A stretch of 64,000 nt of DNA from Bombella pollinis (GTDB lineage: Bacteria > Pseudomonadota > Alphaproteobacteria > Acetobacterales > Acetobacteraceae). The translations under genes and the position numbers were made by a program. Location: assembly GCF_026385485.1 (NCBI RefSeq), contig NZ_JANIDX010000001.1, positions 186,001 to 250,000 on the forward strand. Reading direction: 5' to 3'. Each line of letters opens with the position of its first letter. Position 1 is the first letter of the stretch. The notes under the pieces were generated by a model, which searched no databases, had not been told where the DNA came from, and worked only from the letters and a program-made list of their open reading frames with translations. Below are positions 59,491 to 64,000 of the stretch, piece after piece.

Positions 59491-60992
59491 CGCTCTAACT
59501 TATGCTGGATATAGTCCTTCAACATAGCCCGTAGCCGCTCTCTCTCCACATGACCTTCCGTTGTGCGTGGGATTTCTGGCACCCAAATCATCGTCACAGG
59601 GGGCAAAGCGGCATAACGCTGCCGTAATTTGACGGAAAGGGCTTGTTCATCAAATGTTTCAGTCGAGACAATCGCAGCATAGCACCGCTCTACACCCTGG
59701 CGGTCCTCCAGCATGAATACGCCTGCCTCTTTAATGCGTGGCTCTGTAAGAAGAATCTCCTCAACAACACCGAGGTCAAACTTCGCTCCACCCACATTTA
59801 TCAACGCATCGGCCCGGCCATGGAGATGCACCTCCCCTGTTGTTGAGATGGCACCACGATCCCCCGGGTAAAACCACCCTTCATGAAAACGCGCACCCCC
59901 TACAGGATTTTCCTCCTTATAAGGATGCACACTCTCACTACGGATACGAATATAACCTACCTCCCCAGCGGGACATCTCCGCCCCTCAGCATCAACGGCC
60001 TCTATATCAACCCACGGGAGGGGCAAACCAACACTCTCCTCACTTTGCCGCTTTTCTGCGGGGATAGCGGCCACAACCCCAGTCTCATCCGTGCCATAAA
60101 CAATCTGCACATGCGGGGTGAAACGCTCCTGCGTTTGCTCCAATGTTTTTTGCGGCAAGCCCGCCCCAACAACACGCAAATGGATATGGCTCATCGCCCG
60201 ACTAGCTGGCGGAAGAGCTTTTAAAACATGCTCCAAATGAGCCGGAGTGAGAACCAACAGCATTTCTGCTGCTTGCATCATCTCTGTGGCAATATTTTGG
60301 GAATCACTACTGCGTACCGTTGTCCCTGCGGCCAAAGCCGCCCCAGCCATAAGGAAGCCACTCAAAGATTGTGGGCCAATAGAGCATAAAAGATTCGGCT
60401 TGCTGCTCACATGCCGCGCTGTACGCGCTTTACGCACAAAGAACTCCACCATATCATGATAGATAAAACGATGAAGCTCTGCCTCCAGCTCCGCAAAGCT
60501 AAGCTCTATCAGATGGATATTGCGATCCGTCCCATTGGCCAAAGCAGCCCGACACGGCGTGGAAGGCTCAACAGGAACAGGCGGGTAATAGTTAGAGGCA
60601 TCATCACCCTCTACCCCCTCCAACACACGCTCAAACCATGCTTCATCCAAGACCAGCCGCCCCTCGCCGGGGGGCATACACCCCATCCCATGAATGATAA
60701 TAATCTCCGGCTGGAGAATGGCTAAATCCTCCTCCGAGACATCCCCCTTCGATAAAGAGGCTGAAGCCAGACCAAGCCGCCCTAGGGCTAGCGTTAACGC
60801 CCAATGCCGCCAGCTATCACTACATTGCACAGCCACCCGGCGCGGGGCCAAATCACGCAGCCCTTCCAATGCACGCGCTAACCGGCTTACAATCGCCTCT
60901 AACTGTGCATAGGTTTGCTGGCGCGCCAAACTCCCAAAAGCAATATCGCCCCCATTATGGCGTGCATTATAAGCTATAAACCGGTCTAGCAT
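59487..60992 (-). CDS. adenylation-domain-like protein lacking key lysines
   Basis: This 501-residue protein has the acyl-CoA synthetase fold: YAQLEAIVSRLARAL near the start, YGTDETG where YGSTETG is usual, and the A8-like GRADALINVGGAKFDLGVVEEIL. However, the ATP P-loop is replaced by ALANGTDRNIHLIELSFAEL (no Ser/Thr-Gly run, no lysine), and the C-terminal TEGHVERERL has His where GKxxR carries the catalytic lysine. It may therefore bind an acyl or aryl substrate without adenylating it, or use a different mechanism. It overlaps the PKS start by 4 bp and may supply or gate the starter unit. Confidence 0.75.
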   Translation of the reverse strand: MLDRFIAYNARHNGGDIAFGSLARQQTYAQLEAIVSRLARALEGLRDLAPRRVAVQCSDSWRHWALTLALGRLGLASASLSKGDVSEEDLAILQPEIIIIHGMGCMPPGEGRLVLDEAWFERVLEGVEGDDASNYYPPVPVEPSTPCRAALANGTDRNIHLIELSFAELEAELHRFIYHDMVEFFVRKARTARHVSSKPNLLCSIGPQSLSGFLMAGAALAAGTTVRSSDSQNIATEMMQAAEMLLVLTPAHLEHVLKALPPASRAMSHIHLRVVGAGLPQKTLEQTQERFTPHVQIVYGTDETGVVAAIPAEKRQSEESVGLPLPWVDIEAVDAEGRRCPAGEVGYIRIRSESVHPYKEENPVGGARFHEGWFYPGDRGAISTTGEVHLHGRADALINVGGAKFDLGVVEEILLTEPRIKEAGVFMLEDRQGVERCYAAIVSTETFDEQALSVKLRQRYAALPPVTMIWVPEIPRTTEGHVERERLRAMLKDYIQHKLER

Positions 60993-61034
60993 GTGGTTAA
61001 ATATCTCCTCGGCACGGTGCTAAATGATGCACCT

Positions 61035-62000
61035 TCACTCACCCGCATTAAGTAATTGGCTATAAACTTGTTTAAGGGTGGCACTAACGCGCTCCGGCGC
61101 ATAAGCCTGCGCTGCTCTATGGCCAGCCTCCAGCATCTTAGGCAATAATGGATCCCCTGAAGAAAACCCCGTTATGGCACGCGCCAAAGAATCAACCACG
61201 CCCTCAACATCTTCTGGCGAATGCCAAAAGCCATTCTGGGCTGTAGCGTAATCAATTCCACCACCACCATGATACCCCACAACACAACACCCAGCAGCCA
61301 TGGCCTCCAAAGCCGTAATCCCCAAGGATTCCAAACGTCCAAGGGAGAGAACAATGGCAGACCTCCCCATAATGTGCGCTGTTTCTGCCTCGCTATTATT
61401 CTGCAAAGCTATCCAAGAAATATGGGTAAATTGTGGATATTTTAAGTGCAACATCTCACGCATTAATCCCGCATAATCCACCACATTTTCCTGCCCAACC
61501 CATTTCCTATAAGACACTACAATCTGCAGCGACTTAGGCTGTGGGGTAAAAAGCGTCCCATCCACAACGGGTGGGGTTATCAGCACATTATCCACCCCTA
61601 AAACAGACTGAATCATGCGGGTGCAATACGCGCCGGGGGAGAGAATATACTGTACCCCCCATTCCTTCAGATTCTGCTTTGATGGCCCATAGGTGAAAAA
61701 GTAATAAGGATTTTGACAGAAAATAACTTTCTTCCCCTGCAAAGGGGCACGAATCATCTTACTGTACCAGCCATTCAATGTTTCAGGGAAAACAATCAAA
61801 TCATTCGCTGTTAAGTTCGTCACATCTGAGCATATCAAAGCCGCCATCTCACGGTCCAACCATGAAGGTGGGCCATCAGGCTGCATGACCTGCACCTCAA
61901 ACCCCGCACGGCGCAATAAAAGCGCGTGACGATAAGTCGTCTTAACCCCACCAGTGATACAATCACGCGGGAAACAGTTTAAAAATATAATACGCCCCAC
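61035..62000 (-). CDS. glycosyltransferase, GT4-like
   Basis: This 321-residue GT-B glycosyltransferase has the N-terminal GGVKTTYRHALLLRRAGFEV (acceptor side) and the C-terminal ESLGITALEAMAAGCCVVGYHGGGGIDY, the E-x7-E nucleotide-sugar motif of GT4-type retaining enzymes. It lacks a membrane segment and is probably peripheral. It is the first gene of the six-gene operon, so the promoter should lie in 62001-62119. It may add a sugar to the PKS lipid or extend the heptose placed by the downstream heptosyltransferases; neither is proven. Confidence 0.82.
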   Translation of the reverse strand: MGRIIFLNCFPRDCITGGVKTTYRHALLLRRAGFEVQVMQPDGPPSWLDREMAALICSDVTNLTANDLIVFPETLNGWYSKMIRAPLQGKKVIFCQNPYYFFTYGPSKQNLKEWGVQYILSPGAYCTRMIQSVLGVDNVLITPPVVDGTLFTPQPKSLQIVVSYRKWVGQENVVDYAGLMREMLHLKYPQFTHISWIALQNNSEAETAHIMGRSAIVLSLGRLESLGITALEAMAAGCCVVGYHGGGGIDYATAQNGFWHSPEDVEGVVDSLARAITGFSSGDPLLPKMLEAGHRAAQAYAPERVSATLKQVYSQLLNAGE

Positions 62001-62119
62001 AAACGGGCTCCCCCATTTTTATTCGCTCATGCATTAAGCACGCAAACCGTAAAATCTTCATTAACACAACCCGGCTTATTCATTAACATAAAGTGAAGGG
62101 GGGAAGCCAGTAGGCAGCC

Positions 62120-64000
62120 TTATTGTTCTGCTTTAAAAGGCGTCTCACCAATTATCTGCTGCACGAGGGTCGGCGTTAATATCTGTGGCAAAAGCACCTC
62201 TTTCCCCTGTGGGGAAAGGTAGAGATAAAAAGGCACGCCCTCACGCCCATGCGCACGAAGGAAGGCCGTTATCGCCTCATCATGCTGCGTCCAATCCCCC
62301 CGCAATAACGTCACACCATGCTCATGAAAAGCCTGCTGAACAGAGGGGACATCTAACGCCACACGCTCATTTACCATGCATGTGATGCACCATGAGGCGG
62401 TCATATCCACAAAAACAGGCCGCCCTGCTGCGCGTAAGGCTGCCAAGCGTTTTTCAGAGAATGGCTCTATAAAGGAAGGGGCATTTTTTTGCGCAACATC
62501 ACGGGCGTGCGTCCTCACCTGCATCAGGCCCAGCGCACATAATAACAGGCATAAAATCGCCACCCCACGGCAGAACCACATAAAACGCGGCGTACGGCTG
62601 GTCATAGCGGCCTGTTGGGCAAGGCCATAAAACCAGCCGCCTAAGCCGAGCAACACAGCCCCGCCCCCCATAACGACCACTATATCTGGCCCGCTTTGCT
62701 GCACAGCGACCCATAATAACCACACAAAACTTGCAAAAAGGGGGAACGCCAACCCTTGCTTTACCCGCTCCATCCACGGGCCAGGGCGCGGAATATAACC
62801 TGCCACCCCCGGCATAAGAGCCAACATAACATAGGGCAGGGCCAACCCCGCCCCCATAACGAGGAAGATGACCCCTCCCATCCAAACAGGCCCATTAAAG
62901 GCCGCTGCAATCGCCACCCCCATAAAAGGGGCCGTGCAAGGCGTTGCCACGATGACGGCTAATAAACCTGTAAGCAGCTCCCTAACCGGGCCATGCCCTG
63001 CCATCCTTTGGCCAGCCATCCCGACCAACCGCCCCCCTGTAATGTGAAATACGCCCCCTAAGGTCAGAGCCATAAGAAATAAGAGCCATCCCATCCCCAC
63101 CACAAAGGCCGGGGATTGAAACTGAAAGCCCCATCCCAGCGTAGCTCCCCCATAGCGTAGAGCCATCATCCCTATGCCAAAGGCCACAAAACTGCCCATA
63201 ACACCGAGGCCATACCATGTGGCACTCTGCACACGGCTGCGCCATTCTACCCCACCCATTGCGGCAAAAGAGACAATCTTCATCGCCAAGACAGGAAACA
63301 CACATGGCATGAGGTTTAAAATCATCCCGCCTAAAAAGGCTGCGAGCAACACTCCAAAGACGCTCTGCCCCGCCTTCTGCCTGACATCGTGAGGGGACGG
63401 CATGGCTGTAATATGTATAGCAGAGCGATTGCCTGCCCCATCCACCAACACAACCACGCCTGCCAAAGACTTCTGCCAAAAAGGCGGCTGCGCATACGCA
63501 TCTGGCTTTAGTTGAATCTGCACATAACCCGGCTCAACCGTCACAGCCTGCGTGGCGGCATGGGCGATAACGCCGCCCTCTAAAGGCAAAAACCACGCTT
63601 GCCGCACCGTATCAGACGCTAGTCCCGCCCCGTACAGAACAAGCCGTCCTTCCGCTGTGATAGACGCCGTAAAGGGAGAAGGCTGCGGCAATTCCGCCTC
63701 CGCCTTGCGGAACAAATCTGCCTCAGCACTTGGAGGTGTTGTAGCTGCCTCACGCGCGGGCAAAGTAAGGGTGAAGTGCCCGCTTTCGGGGATGCAAATA
63801 TCAGCACAAACAAGCCAATCCGCCTGCGCGGTTATCTGCACCACCCCATTGCCTTGCCCTTCTAACGGCACTTTAACGGGAAGAAGCACATCCCCCCGAT
63901 AGCCATAGGCCATCAATTCACCCTCGGAGAGACGCTCTGGCACGGGCCATTCTATTTGCTCCCCCACCCCGCTGCGCGCCCCGCTGATGGTGATGCGAAT
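62120..64000 (-). CDS. DsbD-family protein-disulfide reductase (5' end outside window)
   Basis: This is the C-terminal ~626 residues of a periplasmic/inner-membrane thiol reductase. The visible N-terminal part is the DsbD-like beta domain (frame open to the window end, so the GTG at 63967 is not the start). About eight membrane helices follow from roughly residue 205, beginning LAAFLGGMILNLMPCVFPVLAMKI with the redox cysteine in MPCVFP. A C-terminal thioredoxin domain has the active site WCITC. It passes electrons from cytoplasmic thioredoxin to periplasmic proteins. The gene ends 119 bp upstream of the glycosyltransferase operon on the same strand. Confidence 0.9.
   Translation of the reverse strand: MRITISGARSGVGEQIEWPVPERLSEGELMAYGYRGDVLLPVKVPLEGQGNGVVQITAQADWLVCADICIPESGHFTLTLPAREAATTPPSAEADLFRKAEAELPQPSPFTASITAEGRLVLYGAGLASDTVRQAWFLPLEGGVIAHAATQAVTVEPGYVQIQLKPDAYAQPPFWQKSLAGVVVLVDGAGNRSAIHITAMPSPHDVRQKAGQSVFGVLLAAFLGGMILNLMPCVFPVLAMKIVSFAAMGGVEWRSRVQSATWYGLGVMGSFVAFGIGMMALRYGGATLGWGFQFQSPAFVVGMGWLLFLMALTLGGVFHITGGRLVGMAGQRMAGHGPVRELLTGLLAVIVATPCTAPFMGVAIAAAFNGPVWMGGVIFLVMGAGLALPYVMLALMPGVAGYIPRPGPWMERVKQGLAFPLFASFVWLLWVAVQQSGPDIVVVMGGGAVLLGLGGWFYGLAQQAAMTSRTPRFMWFCRGVAILCLLLCALGLMQVRTHARDVAQKNAPSFIEPFSEKRLAALRAAGRPVFVDMTASWCITCMVNERVALDVPSVQQAFHEHGVTLLRGDWTQHDEAITAFLRAHGREGVPFYLYLSPQGKEVLLPQILTPTLVQQIIGETPFKAEQ

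Overview
The window reads like the chromosome of an acetic acid bacterium (Acetobacteraceae, Alphaproteobacteria). The clues are an OprB-type sugar porin, a polyol (mannitol) dehydrogenase, the cysG-DUF2849-cysI-DUF934 sulfite-reduction block in its alphaproteobacterial order, and a moderately GC-rich, densely packed gene layout. A small-genome, possibly insect-associated genus would fit, but that is inference. No tRNA, rRNA, insertion sequence or prophage gene was found.

Region 1 (0-2.9 kb): the 3' end of an OprB porin, a secreted beta-propeller protein and a Tat-exported DyP-type haem peroxidase. Region 2 (2.9-15.6 kb): an aryl-polyene/xanthomonadin-type pigment locus with two divergent arms. 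The minus arm carries a chorismatase of the XanB2 type, two tandem methyltransferases and a COG4648 membrane protein. The plus arm carries an acyl carrier protein, a fused aryl-ACP ligase/dehydratase, an LpxL-like acyltransferase, a LolA-like carrier, an MMPL exporter, a ketosynthase, a chain-length-factor-like partner, a dehydratase and a flavin halogenase-like protein. No ketoreductase or second ACP was found in it. A LysE-type exporter follows.

Region 3 (16.4-21.3 kb): one large autotransporter. Region 4 (21.7-33.5 kb): a sulfur-flavoured stretch with an Rrf2 regulator divergent from cysK, an SDR alcohol dehydrogenase, a TauD-like dioxygenase with an APC permease, a frameshifted TonB receptor pseudogene, and the DUF934-cysI-DUF2849-cysG operon. 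A near-identical 22-bp element sits upstream of both the TauD gene and cysG. Region 5 (33.5-36.4 kb): a type I-E-like CRISPR array of 47 repeats and 46 spacers with no cas genes in the window. The repeat orientation places the leader at the high-coordinate end.

Region 6 (36.5-48.3 kb): mannitol dehydrogenase with a HAD phosphatase, a YetF protein, a lytic transglycosylase-like lipoprotein with ssb, uvrA, an SMR efflux protein, a DUF2946-like protein with a Met-rich TonB-dependent copper receptor, and trhO. Region 7 (48.4-62.0 kb): a six-gene minus-strand operon encoding a glycosyltransferase, an adenylation-like protein that has lost its key lysines, a complete highly reducing type I PKS (KS-AT-DH-ER-KR-ACP), a fatty-acyl-AMP ligase and two autotransporter O-heptosyltransferase (TibC/Aah-type) paralogs. 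It looks like a pathway joining a polyketide/lipid to glycosylated surface material and is the best candidate here for an undescribed system. The window ends inside a DsbD-family gene.
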